NCBI GenBank assembly: GCA_910583845.1
Contig: CAJUAB010000004.1
Location: 172,662 to 236,661 of the forward strand
Source of the DNA: an uncultured Acetatifactor sp.
GTDB taxonomy: Bacteria > Bacillota > Clostridia > Lachnospirales > Lachnospiraceae
DNA: 64,000 bases
Direction: 5' to 3'
The notes below the pieces were generated by a model. The model searched no databases, was not told the origin of the DNA, and was given only the letters and a program-made list of their open reading frames with translations. The translations under genes were made by a program, and so were the position numbers. Of the stretch, positions 27,381 to 35,527 are shown piece after piece (the stretch's first letter is position 1; every line of letters begins with the position of its first letter).

Positions 27381-28994
27381 TCAGACAGCCGCAGATGTTT
27401 CCCCGGCCTCCTTCAGTTCCTTTTTGTTGAGATACATAAGTTCATCAGCCCGACTCCTGGTCCTGTCCAGATCGGAGTCCCTGTCGGCATCGTACTGTGC
27501 GAACCCGATGGCAATCTGCATGCGGACCGTCTGAGAACGCTCATTATACGCCGCCTCTTCCTCCGTGAGGCTCTTTATCAACGCGCGGATTTCCTGCTCC
27601 GATGAGTTTTCCATTACGGCGCAGAACTCGTCCCCTCCCATCCTGTACACTTTTCCGCGGGATTCAAAGGTTCTCCTGATCAGATCCGCGGAATCGGTCA
27701 GATAACGGTCCCCTTCCATATGCCCCAGTGTGTCATTACATGCTTTCAGGTTATTCAGATCGAACATCACCACAAATACATTCTCCTGAAATGTCCCCTT
27801 GCGTATATCCTCCGCATAGGCATTGCGGTTATAACATCCGGTTAAGATATCTTTTTCCGCCAGTTCCTTGTATATCTCCGCCTTTTGCAGTTCCGCAATT
27901 TTCTCGGCGGCGTCCGAGGCCACCTCCATACCCAGAATCATAATGTAGGCGAGAAGCCCGAACATACCAAAGATCTGCATATCGGCAAGCTGTGTATAAT
28001 AGGCATACAACTCCAGCCCCACTGCCAGCGCCAGCACCGCCAGGCCTGCCGTATTGAGCCCCACATGCTTTCCCCGCCGTCTTCCCCTCATTTTTTTCAG
28101 TATACCCAATAAAAAGTAGAGCAGGTCCCCCACCAGCACAATGTGGACGATCCACACCGTCTCCTTGAAATCCGCTATATTCAGCCCCTGTAGGATCATC
28201 ATCAAAAACATGCCGCCCATGGCGAACACTGCCAGAAATTTGTGGAGATACCGCCCTTCCTTTACAATATAGTGCTTCACAAAGAACATAAAGGTAACTC
28301 CGATCAGCATAAGCAGGATGTAAGTCAGGTAAGAGGCATACGCTCTGTTGTCAAACAGAATCATCACCGGCTTTTCTTCCGTGAAGGCCCAGATCCCTAT
28401 GAGCACCGCCGATATTCCTATATAAAGCAGTTCCAGGGCAACCTTCGTTTTCCGGCAGAGAAACAACCAGTAGACAATCATACAGATGCCGATAATCACC
28501 AATAGAAGGCTCACGCCCATGGCAAAAACAGATTCACTGACCAGCTGGCGCAATAGATCCACGCCGTTCCCCCTGTAAAAGATGTGGCTGTTCTCTTCCC
28601 CCGACGGATAAACCGCCTTCACGACCACAACAATCTCCTTTGTGTCCGCGGAAAACTCCATCATATTCCAGACAGCGCCGGAAGTATGCCCAAAAACCGT
28701 GTCCGCTCTGTCACGCCGATAAATCAGTTCGTTGTCCGCATAGACCTGAACCTCCTGATGGTTTGTATAAAACAGAAAACAGTAATCCCTGTCCCCCGGC
28801 AGATCACGGAAAGTATAGCGCTGTATTCCGTCATCTGAGATTTCATGGCTGTCCGGCACAATTTCAACACAGGACTTTTCTTCTCTCAGGTAATATTTTT
28901 CTTCTTTGACCGTAAATCCCGCGATTATCAGCAAGAATACGTGAATGCACAGAAACACGGTATATATGCTCTGTAATGTTATTTTATTCTTCAT
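27381..28994 (-). CDS. 7TM-type membrane diguanylate cyclase (GGDEF)
   Basis: The ATG at 28994 (MKNKITLQSIY) is preferred; the longer frame to 29075 lacks a ribosome binding site. The roughly 537-aa protein has a first membrane helix, an extracellular domain of about 130 residues, then seven membrane helices (about residues 165-370) and a GGDEF domain. Layout is like 7TMR-DISM receptors. The active site YRMGGDEFCAV is intact, with DILTGCYNRNAY and DLNNLKACND before it. No RxxD inhibitory site stands before the GGDEF motif. It should make cyclic di-GMP in response to an external ligand. It is inserted between spmB and spmA. Confidence 0.9.
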   Translation of the reverse strand: MKNKITLQSIYTVFLCIHVFLLIIAGFTVKEEKYYLREEKSCVEIVPDSHEISDDGIQRYTFRDLPGDRDYCFLFYTNHQEVQVYADNELIYRRDRADTVFGHTSGAVWNMMEFSADTKEIVVVVKAVYPSGEENSHIFYRGNGVDLLRQLVSESVFAMGVSLLLVIIGICMIVYWLFLCRKTKVALELLYIGISAVLIGIWAFTEEKPVMILFDNRAYASYLTYILLMLIGVTFMFFVKHYIVKEGRYLHKFLAVFAMGGMFLMMILQGLNIADFKETVWIVHIVLVGDLLYFLLGILKKMRGRRRGKHVGLNTAGLAVLALAVGLELYAYYTQLADMQIFGMFGLLAYIMILGMEVASDAAEKIAELQKAEIYKELAEKDILTGCYNRNAYAEDIRKGTFQENVFVVMFDLNNLKACNDTLGHMEGDRYLTDSADLIRRTFESRGKVYRMGGDEFCAVMENSSEQEIRALIKSLTEEEAAYNERSQTVRMQIAIGFAQYDADRDSDLDRTRSRADELMYLNKKELKEAGETSAAV

Positions 28995-29132
28995 TTGCTC
29001 TCTCAATCCCCTATTGATCCACGCCCTTCGGGCTGTCATCGGTTTTCTGTTGACTCCGCGCTTTGGTTGTTCCAATTGTTCCGCTGCTTCCCTGTATATG
29101 GGGGCCCCTCTTATATTACCTTCTGAACTTTT

Positions 29133-29161
29133 ATAATACTCTTTTTAACCTCTCTTTACAA
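29133..29161 (-). promoter_or_regulatory. Promoter of the GGDEF gene
   Basis: On the minus strand TTGTAA (29156-29161) and TATTAT (29133-29138) are separated by 17 bp in an A+T-rich leader, about 140 nt before the start codon at 28994. Confidence 0.6.
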
Positions 29162-29215
29162 TCAAAAATCGTTTTTTCATATTCCTTTTTATTGATATTT
29201 GAGGCAACTCTTTTA

Positions 29216-29285
29216 GAGCGTGTTTGATAAATGCTTTCCGTCAGATGTGGGGATGCGGTTTACCGCGGCAGATGGCGGAAATGAT
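29216..29285 (+). repeat. Dispersed intergenic repeat, copy 4, most complete
   Basis: GAGCGTGTTTGATAAATGCT, then TTCCGTCAGATGTGGGGATG, then CGGTTTACCGCGGCAGATGG. Both halves of the split copy at 8701-8858 are contiguous here. It lies between the GGDEF promoter and the spmA terminator; nothing else is seen in 29162-29329. Confidence 0.6.
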
Positions 29286-29329
29286 TTTTCTCATAGCCAA
29301 TTTTCTGCCATTTTGCAGATGACTTTATC

Positions 29330-29364
29330 TGCAATAATAAAACGGAGAGCCCTCACACTCTCCG
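29330..29364 (-). terminator. Terminator overlapping the end of spmA
   Basis: CGGAGAG (29343-29349) pairs with CTCTCCG (29358-29364), followed on the minus strand by TTTTATTATT. The stem includes the last codons of spmA. Confidence 0.7.
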
Positions 29365-30066
29365 CTTCCTACTATCCTTCATTTTGCAATACACCACCGC
29401 CGCCACCGTACTCACAAATGTCGCCACAATCGCCGGCGCAATAATCCCCGCCGGGTCCACACTCCCGTACTGCTGCCGATAGGCAATCATATTCACCGGT
29501 ATCAGCTGCAAGGATGAAATATTCAATATCAAAAATGTACACATTTCATTGCTGGCAACCCGCTCCCGCTTCCCTTTCTTTCTGTCCGTAATCCCCGAAC
29601 CATCCGTCATATTTCCTCCGTCATGCACACCTGCCGTTTCCCTTCCGTAGCTTTTCACATTTTCCCCTTCCGGCAAATACCCCGGCGTTCCTCTCTCTGC
29701 TTCCAGCTTCGCCAGCTCCTCCATGGCCTTAAGCCCCGCCGGAGTACAGGCCCACCCCAGCCCCAGGACATTGGCGATAATATTGGTTGCTATGTATTCT
29801 CTGGCCTTATGCTCTCTGGGAATGCGTGGAAACAGAAAGCCCAGCAGCGGGTTGATCCCCCTGGTCAGCTTCGCCACCAGTCCCGCCTGCTGCGCGATCT
29901 CCATCAGTCCCATCCACAGAGCCATGACTCCCGCCGTGGTAATACACAGCGAGATCCCTTCCCCCGCGCTGTCCAGCGCGGCGTTGGTGATAGCCTCCAG
30001 ATTGCCGGTAAACGCAGCATAGATAATACCGATTGCGATCATGGCCGCCCACAGATAATTCAACAT
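29353..30066 (-). CDS. spmA: Spore maturation protein A
   Basis: The 237-aa membrane protein shows the SpmA pattern: LNYLWAAMIAIGIIYA at the start, GVMALWMGLMEIAQQAGL, and NVLGLGWACTPAGLKAMEEL. The last helices (TFLILNISSLQLIPVNMIAY) include the family's conserved end. A hydrophilic insert of about 50 residues (130-180) makes it longer than the usual 200 aa. It works with SpmB in spore core dehydration. The separation from spmB and the terminator at its 3' end suggest the two are now transcribed independently. Confidence 0.88.
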   Translation of the reverse strand: MLNYLWAAMIAIGIIYAAFTGNLEAITNAALDSAGEGISLCITTAGVMALWMGLMEIAQQAGLVAKLTRGINPLLGFLFPRIPREHKAREYIATNIIANVLGLGWACTPAGLKAMEELAKLEAERGTPGYLPEGENVKSYGRETAGVHDGGNMTDGSGITDRKKGKRERVASNEMCTFLILNISSLQLIPVNMIAYRQQYGSVDPAGIIAPAIVATFVSTVAAVVYCKMKDSRKRRV

Positions 30067-30211
30067 AGTCCCTCTTTCCCTGCCTTCCCCACACAGACAG
30101 ATTATCTGGGTTTATACCAGCATATTCGGACTACGCCCCTCCTAGAACAGCCCACCCGTATTTCCCCTTTGGCGGTTTTGCGCATCTGACGGATGCCCTG
30201 CCGCAAACCAT

Positions 30212-30238
30212 TTAAAAAGGACAACCGCCTGCCGGTTG
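30212..30238 (-). terminator. Terminator of the 74-aa protein gene
   Basis: On the minus strand GGCAACCG-GCAGG-CGGTTGTCC forms a stem (arms at 30222-30227 and 30233-30238, extended by flanking bases) followed by TTTTTAAA. Confidence 0.75.
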
Positions 30239-30250
30239 CCCTCCGCCGCT

Positions 30251-30475
30251 CTATTTATTGAATAACCCCTTCAAGGCATCCACCGCGTCTGACACATTTT
30301 CCACTGTCAGTTTGGCCTTGACGCCCTGAATGACCTGATTGATCACTTCATCCGGCAAATCCACCCCCAGGATGCTCTCCAGGGCCTTTACGGGTTCCTT
30401 CTGAAACTGCTCCTGCAGCTTCTTGTCCTTGGTAATGCTGTCCACTGCTTTTTTGATCTGCTCTTTTATATCCAT
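30251..30475 (-). CDS. Conserved small helical protein of unknown function (74 aa)
   Basis: The product is a Lys/Glu-rich helical protein without Cys or a signal peptide: IKEQIKKAVDSITKDKKLQ, then EPVKALESILGVDLPDEV. AGGAGG precedes the ATG. The pattern 'FxKEPVKALESxLGVDLP' recalls the leader part of nitrile-hydratase-like (NHLP/Nif11) RiPP precursors, but there is no core peptide or modifying enzyme next to it. It has its own terminator and appears monocistronic. Function unknown. Confidence 0.75.
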   Translation of the reverse strand: MDIKEQIKKAVDSITKDKKLQEQFQKEPVKALESILGVDLPDEVINQVIQGVKAKLTVENVSDAVDALKGLFNK

Positions 30476-30550
30476 GATATGTACCCTCCTGTTTTTATGG
30501 ATGTCCTTATTATAGCAGATGCCCTGCCATATTGTAAAGGAAGAAATGCT

Positions 30551-32512
30551 CTACTCACCGATTCGCAGCACGGTAAAGGACAACGGCGGCAGTATAATAC
30601 CCTTTAAGCTCTCCAACCGCTCCTCATGGGGAACAATTTTTCGGGGTTGTGTAATACTGTTATAAGCCGTCTTTTCGGGCCCCGTCAATATGGTGGCACA
30701 AATGTGACGCCTGTCCGCCCCTATTCCGGGAAGCTCCAGGTCCAGCTCCTGCTGCCCTTCTCCGGAATTTACAATCTTGAGCAGAATCTCCCCGGTCTTC
30801 TCCCTGCAGCTGACAGAGTAATAGACGCCCCGGGCAGCCGCGTCCCTGTCCAGACGGGTTTCCAGCATAAAGTCGCCCATATTGCAGGCATACATCTTCT
30901 GCACATAATAGCTGGGGCTTCCATAGCAGGCCGTTCCGTCAAACCAGATCATATCGGGAGACCACTGGGCATAGCCCAGCCTGGCAAACAGCGGCGCGTA
31001 AGAGGCCAGGTAAACCACATCCGCGTTCCTCTCCACCCCGGTGAGGAACGCCGCCTCCGCCAGCGCTCCCTCCAGCGTATTGGCCTGGGGCATGTTGAAC
31101 CCGCTGGCAGGATGGGCCGCATACTCACCGGAGAAAACCTTCACTTCCCTGGAGTAATTGTCGTAAAAATCCACATGATCGTATAGCCACTGCGGTTTCA
31201 CATAATAATGCTCGTCCACGGCATATACAAAATTCTCCTGATTCCCGTGGGCATGATAAAATTCCCATGCCCTGTCATATCTTTCGGAGGTGACATCCGG
31301 CCCGGCAGACCCGATCAGCTTTATGCCGGGAGCCTGCTGGTGTATGGTCTTCTCGAAAATCTCATACCGTTCAAAAAAATCCGCTTTTTCCGTCTGCCAC
31401 TGCTCATTACCCACACCCAGCAGAGACAGGCCAAAGGGTTCCCTGTGCCCCATGCGCGCCCGGACCCCTCCCCAGGGAGTGCTTTCCTCCCCGTTGGCAA
31501 ACTCAATCAAGTCCACCGCGTCCTGTAAAAATTCCTGAAATCCGGGGCTGTCTATGGTCACCATCTCATCGGACTGATACTGACAGGCAAATCCCACGTT
31601 CAGCACGGGCAGCGGCCTGGCGCCGATCAGCTCGCAGAGCAGAAAATACTCATAGTATCCCAGCCCCAATGTCTGATTGTAGTGGCTGTAATCACTCTCA
31701 TACTGATTCTCATCGCAATTGCCGTGTACGGCCCAACGGTTCCAGTTGTTTTTCCTGGCCCACACAGGTTTCAGGGAATCCTTGAACCGGTAGCGGTTAG
31801 CCAGTGTATTTCCCTCCACGATACAGCCTCCGGGAAAACGCAGGAATCCCGGTTTAAGTTCCTTTAGCATCTCAAACAGATCTCTTCGGAAGATGCCGCA
31901 GACGGCGTCCCCGGGGAACAGGGATACAAAATCCAGTTCCACTGTGCCGGGCGCGGACAGCGTCAGGACAAAACATCCCTTCTCCACATCCCTCTCAGCC
32001 CGCATACACGCTTCATACCTGCGAAAATGATTAAAGGTCTCCTCCCGTCCCTCAGCGGCGGAGATCCGAACCTGGGCGCACCGTGCGCCGTCCTTTTCCA
32101 CAAAGGCCTCAAAGTCCCCTTCGAACTTCACGCAACGCGCCCAGAAAAGCAGCTTATATTCCAGATCCTTCTTTAAATAAATGCCCTCATAGGCTTTATT
32201 CTGTAAGCCCTCTCCGGCCTGCTCCGTCCGAAGGCGCATATAGTGAGGATTCTCCTCGCAGTGAGGGCTGCCGGTAACAGGCCGGGCTGTCCCCTTCGCC
32301 CCGGAGGGATACATGCTCCAGGCATAGCTCCCGTCATACTCCGTCTGATAGTCCCCGGCGTCTCCCGTGGCCTTCACGAACTCAAAGCAGCGGTTCTCCA
32401 ACATCTCCGCATACAGCCCGCCGTCCGCCGCATAGTTGATGTCTTCAAAAAAAAGACCTATCATCCCTTTATTTACTTTTATTTTTTTCTCAGCATTGAT
32501 GTTAATCTTCAT
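30551..32512 (-). CDS. GH51 alpha-L-arabinofuranosidase
   Basis: The 653-aa protein begins with GLFFEDINYAADGGLYAEML, the GH51 hallmark, followed by a carbohydrate-binding-like region. The (beta/alpha)8 barrel has acid/base Glu in GVGNEQWQTE and nucleophile Glu in FSGEYAAH. The C-terminal beta-sandwich ends near the stop. There is no signal peptide, so it removes L-arabinose from imported arabino-oligosaccharides in the cytosol. This fits the araD/kinase operon at 16.9-19.3 kb. Other extracellular-type GH51 enzymes share this architecture. Confidence 0.93.
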   Translation of the reverse strand: MKININAEKKIKVNKGMIGLFFEDINYAADGGLYAEMLENRCFEFVKATGDAGDYQTEYDGSYAWSMYPSGAKGTARPVTGSPHCEENPHYMRLRTEQAGEGLQNKAYEGIYLKKDLEYKLLFWARCVKFEGDFEAFVEKDGARCAQVRISAAEGREETFNHFRRYEACMRAERDVEKGCFVLTLSAPGTVELDFVSLFPGDAVCGIFRRDLFEMLKELKPGFLRFPGGCIVEGNTLANRYRFKDSLKPVWARKNNWNRWAVHGNCDENQYESDYSHYNQTLGLGYYEYFLLCELIGARPLPVLNVGFACQYQSDEMVTIDSPGFQEFLQDAVDLIEFANGEESTPWGGVRARMGHREPFGLSLLGVGNEQWQTEKADFFERYEIFEKTIHQQAPGIKLIGSAGPDVTSERYDRAWEFYHAHGNQENFVYAVDEHYYVKPQWLYDHVDFYDNYSREVKVFSGEYAAHPASGFNMPQANTLEGALAEAAFLTGVERNADVVYLASYAPLFARLGYAQWSPDMIWFDGTACYGSPSYYVQKMYACNMGDFMLETRLDRDAAARGVYYSVSCREKTGEILLKIVNSGEGQQELDLELPGIGADRRHICATILTGPEKTAYNSITQPRKIVPHEERLESLKGIILPPLSFTVLRIGE

Positions 32513-32540
32513 ATGTCTGTCTCCCTTTTGCCCACAGGTT

Positions 32541-32571
32541 GAAAAAACAGCCCCTCACGGAGAAGGGGCTG
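32541..32571 (-). terminator. Terminator of acpP
   Basis: CAGCCCCT (32548-32555) pairs with AGGGGCTG (32564-32571), followed on the minus strand by TTTTTTC. Confidence 0.85.
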
Positions 32572-32603
32572 CCTCATTCTGACAATAAAATCCTCAGTAT
32601 CCA

Positions 32604-32837
32604 TTATTCCTCTACGCCGTTATCCTTCATCAGCTTGATGATGTCGCCCACGGTCTCAATACCCTCCAGATTCTCAGAGGGAATCTCAATGTCATACTCC
32701 TCCTCAAACGCCATTACCAGCTCAAACAAATCCAGGGAGTCTGCGCCCAGATCGTCTTTGAAAGAAGTGCTCTCAGTAATCTCATCCACATCCAGATTCA
32801 ACTGCTTCGCAATGATCTCTTTTACTTTTTCCAACAT
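32604..32837 (-). CDS. acpP: Acyl carrier protein
   Basis: The 77-aa acidic helical protein has the phosphopantetheine attachment motif LGADSLDLFELVM, with Ser in DSL, and the typical opening VKEIIAKQLN. It carries growing acyl chains in fatty acid synthesis. The gene stands alone with its own promoter and terminator, away from other fab genes. Confidence 0.95.
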   Translation of the reverse strand: MLEKVKEIIAKQLNLDVDEITESTSFKDDLGADSLDLFELVMAFEEEYDIEIPSENLEGIETVGDIIKLMKDNGVEE

Positions 32838-32996
32838 AGTCGTAACCTCTCCTTCAGTCAGGGTTTTTCCTGATACAGGATACCCTTTTTCTTAGTAAAT
32901 CATTACCCTACTCCAGGCAAAAGCGACCGGGCTGTCATCTTCCATGCCATTCGCAGGTAACAGAGCTTTTGCTTTCTGTAATATAAAGCTATAGAA

Positions 32997-33025
32997 AGTA
33001 TAGGAGTTAATAGACCTTTTGTCAA
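32997..33025 (-). promoter_or_regulatory. Consensus promoter of acpP
   Basis: On the minus strand TTGACA (33020-33025) and TATACT (32997-33002) are 17 bp apart, about 165 nt before the start. Apart from it, 32838-33140 holds no gene. Confidence 0.75.
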
Positions 33026-33140
33026 GCCCTTTTACCAGTTTTCATCCAGATACAGCCGCAGCTTCTGCGGATGATATGGGCCGCAGTCCGGACATCCCCG
33101 GCTCCGGCGTAAAAAGCCCCCGCCGGGATACCGTTTGCAG

Positions 33141-35213
33141 CTACTTCTCATAAATATCATACTCCCTGCCTTCCCGTATAAACACCGGAATGACATCCAG
33201 CGGAGCGGGCACAGTGACTCTTCCGCCGCCTTCGTACACCGCTCTGGTGCTGGCGTCCGTCCACTTGCAGCCTGCCGGCAGATATACCTGCCGTTCCCGT
33301 TTTCCTTCCTCCATCACAGGAGCCACCAGCAGATCCGGTCCGAACATATAGGCGTCTTCCATGTTCCATGCCTCCTTATCCTCCGGAAAATCAAAGAACA
33401 GGGGGCGCATCACCGGAGCGCCGGTGGCGCTGGCCTGCCGCATACATTCCCGGATATAGGGCCGCAGCCGTTCCCGGATAAAGAGATATTTTTTCAGAAT
33501 CTCATAATTGTCTTCCCCAAAACTCCACACCTCATTGTCCTGTCCGCTGGTGAGCTGACGGACGCCGTTGATAAATTCCTCCTCCCGCTCATACCAGGGC
33601 GAGCGCTCACCGTGCATGCGGAACACCGGGCAGAAAGCCCCCCAGGCAAACCAGCGCACCAGCAGTTCCCTGAAGGAAGGGTCCTGGATATCGCCCCCGA
33701 TAAATCCCCCGATATCCGATGTCCACCAGGGTATCCCCGCCACACACATATTGAGGCCTGCCTGTAGCTGTTCCCGCATGGCCCGGAAAGAGGAATGGAT
33801 ATCCCCGGACCAGGTCAGCACTCCGTATTTCTGACTTCCCGCCCAGGCACAGCGCACCAGACTCAGGATTTCCGTCTCCCCTGCCTCTTTCAGTCCGTCG
33901 TAAAAACCCCTGGCATAGCCCACCGGATACACATTGCTGCACTGCAACGCGGGACCGGCATAGTACCGGTAATTGTCAAAATCATACGGGCCGTACTCCG
34001 GCTCCGCCTCATCCAGCCAGAAGCACCTGATACCCTTGTCATAATAGTTCTCCCGGCATTTCTCCCAGACAAACCGCTGCGCGCCCGGATGGGTGGCATC
34101 ATAAAACACCGTGTTGCCCATCCAGGACATATGGTAAGCCATTCCCCTGTCCGGGGCCACCAGATACCCCTTGTCGTTCATCTCCCCAAAATTCTCACTG
34201 CGCTCGTCGATGGTGGGCCACACGGACACCACCGGCTCGATGCCCAGCTCCCGGAGCTCCCGGACCATGGCTTCCGGGTCCGGCCAATCTCTGGGCTCGA
34301 ACTTGAACTCCCCCTGCCTGGTCCAGTGAAAGAAGTCCACCACAATGGCATCCATGGGCAGTCCCCGCCGCTTGTGTTCCCTGGCCACGGAAAGCAGTTC
34401 CTCCTGGGTACGGTAGCGCAGCTTGCACTGCCAGTATCCCAGACCGTACTCCGGCATCATGGGACTGTGGCCCGTCACATCGGCATACCGCTCTTCCAGC
34501 TCAAAAGGCGTGTCCCCCGCCACGATATAGTAATCCAGCTTTTTGGTGCTCCTGGCATGCCACTCCGTCCGGTTGGTGGCGAATGTAACCGTTCCAATGG
34601 CGGGATTGTTCCAGAAAAAGCCGTAACCTCTGCTGGAAATCATAAAGGGGACGCTGGACTGGCTGTTGCGGTGAGCCAGCTCCAGCATCGCGCCCTTTTT
34701 GTCCAGATGGCCGTCCTGATACTGGCCCATGCCGAAAATTTTTTCGCCGTCATAGGCTTCAAAGCGCGCAGTCAGTTCATAGTCCGTGCTGCCCGGGATG
34801 GGCTTCAGTTCCCGGGCGTCAATCCGCAGGGAAGTACAATAGCGGTTGATCCTGTTCCGGTTGCGCCAGTACTCCTCCGTCAGCAGTTCCCCCCGCTGGT
34901 TATAGTAACTGATCCATCCCTCGGGGTTCACCACCGCCCTGATCCTGCCGTTTACCGCCGTATAGATCCTGCCGGTCTGATGGTATTTCGCGTACTCCTC
35001 CGTCGCATACCAGGGGTCCGTGGTGTCGGTTTCCTCCACCGAAACCTCCATCCGGCAGTCTGCTATGGGTTCTGTCAACGCCCAGTCCCGGGAGTCCATC
35101 ACCGCCTCCCCGGTCATACGCACCCGGAAGGCATCCCTCCCCCATGGCTCCAGCCACAGTGTCTTTTTTCCGTCAATGATGACGATTCTGTTCTGCTCCA
35201 CACTTACCTGCAT
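33141..35213 (-). CDS. GH31 family glycosidase, probable alpha-xylosidase
   Basis: The 690-aa protein has the GH31 layout: N-terminal beta-sandwich, TIM barrel with nucleophile Asp in CFWLDEAEPEYG and acid/base Asp in TWSGDIHSSF, then two beta domains. Barrel motifs PMDAIVVDFFHW and MRPLFFDFPED fit the family. AGGAG lies before the ATG; no signal peptide is seen, so it is cytosolic. Close relatives hydrolyse alpha-xylosides from xyloglucan, which agrees with the GH74 enzyme at 39.8-42.2 kb; alpha-glucosidase activity cannot be excluded. The 314 bases upstream (35214-35527) hold the terminator of the RiPP operon and no gene. Confidence 0.88.
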   Translation of the reverse strand: MQVSVEQNRIVIIDGKKTLWLEPWGRDAFRVRMTGEAVMDSRDWALTEPIADCRMEVSVEETDTTDPWYATEEYAKYHQTGRIYTAVNGRIRAVVNPEGWISYYNQRGELLTEEYWRNRNRINRYCTSLRIDARELKPIPGSTDYELTARFEAYDGEKIFGMGQYQDGHLDKKGAMLELAHRNSQSSVPFMISSRGYGFFWNNPAIGTVTFATNRTEWHARSTKKLDYYIVAGDTPFELEERYADVTGHSPMMPEYGLGYWQCKLRYRTQEELLSVAREHKRRGLPMDAIVVDFFHWTRQGEFKFEPRDWPDPEAMVRELRELGIEPVVSVWPTIDERSENFGEMNDKGYLVAPDRGMAYHMSWMGNTVFYDATHPGAQRFVWEKCRENYYDKGIRCFWLDEAEPEYGPYDFDNYRYYAGPALQCSNVYPVGYARGFYDGLKEAGETEILSLVRCAWAGSQKYGVLTWSGDIHSSFRAMREQLQAGLNMCVAGIPWWTSDIGGFIGGDIQDPSFRELLVRWFAWGAFCPVFRMHGERSPWYEREEEFINGVRQLTSGQDNEVWSFGEDNYEILKKYLFIRERLRPYIRECMRQASATGAPVMRPLFFDFPEDKEAWNMEDAYMFGPDLLVAPVMEEGKRERQVYLPAGCKWTDASTRAVYEGGGRVTVPAPLDVIPVFIREGREYDIYEK

Positions 35214-35470
35214 CTTTTTCTCCTCTCTCGTCCGCGCGCATCAGACAGTCGTAAACGCGATCACCTGGAACTTTCATATATTACCTACGAGCGATCAGAT
35301 TTTCTTCCTGCCCGGCACATGCTGCCTAAGTACGGGATAGGTGCCGGACCGGAATTGGAAAATCGCAGCGCTTGTGAGTATATATACCCCAAGATCCCCT
35401 TGCTGTCAAGCGGCCCATGGACATTCTCCCTCATAAACCATAAAATCCACGTTCCGCCTGAGCATTATTC

Positions 35471-35513
35471 CAAAAAAACGGACCGAAAACTGCCACGAAG
35501 CAATTACCGGTCC
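35471..35513 (-). terminator. Terminator of the RiPP operon
   Basis: GGACCG (35480-35485) pairs with CGGTCC (35508-35513), and on the minus strand the stem is followed by GTTTTTTTGG. It lies 10-55 nt after the ABC exporter gene. Confidence 0.65.
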
Positions 35514-35527
35514 CTGATATGAAACAA

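Noticed and set aside
33795..35522. 575-codon plus-strand frame opposite the GH31 gene
   Set aside because: A shadow of the GH31 gene. Composition is unnatural and no start site supports it.
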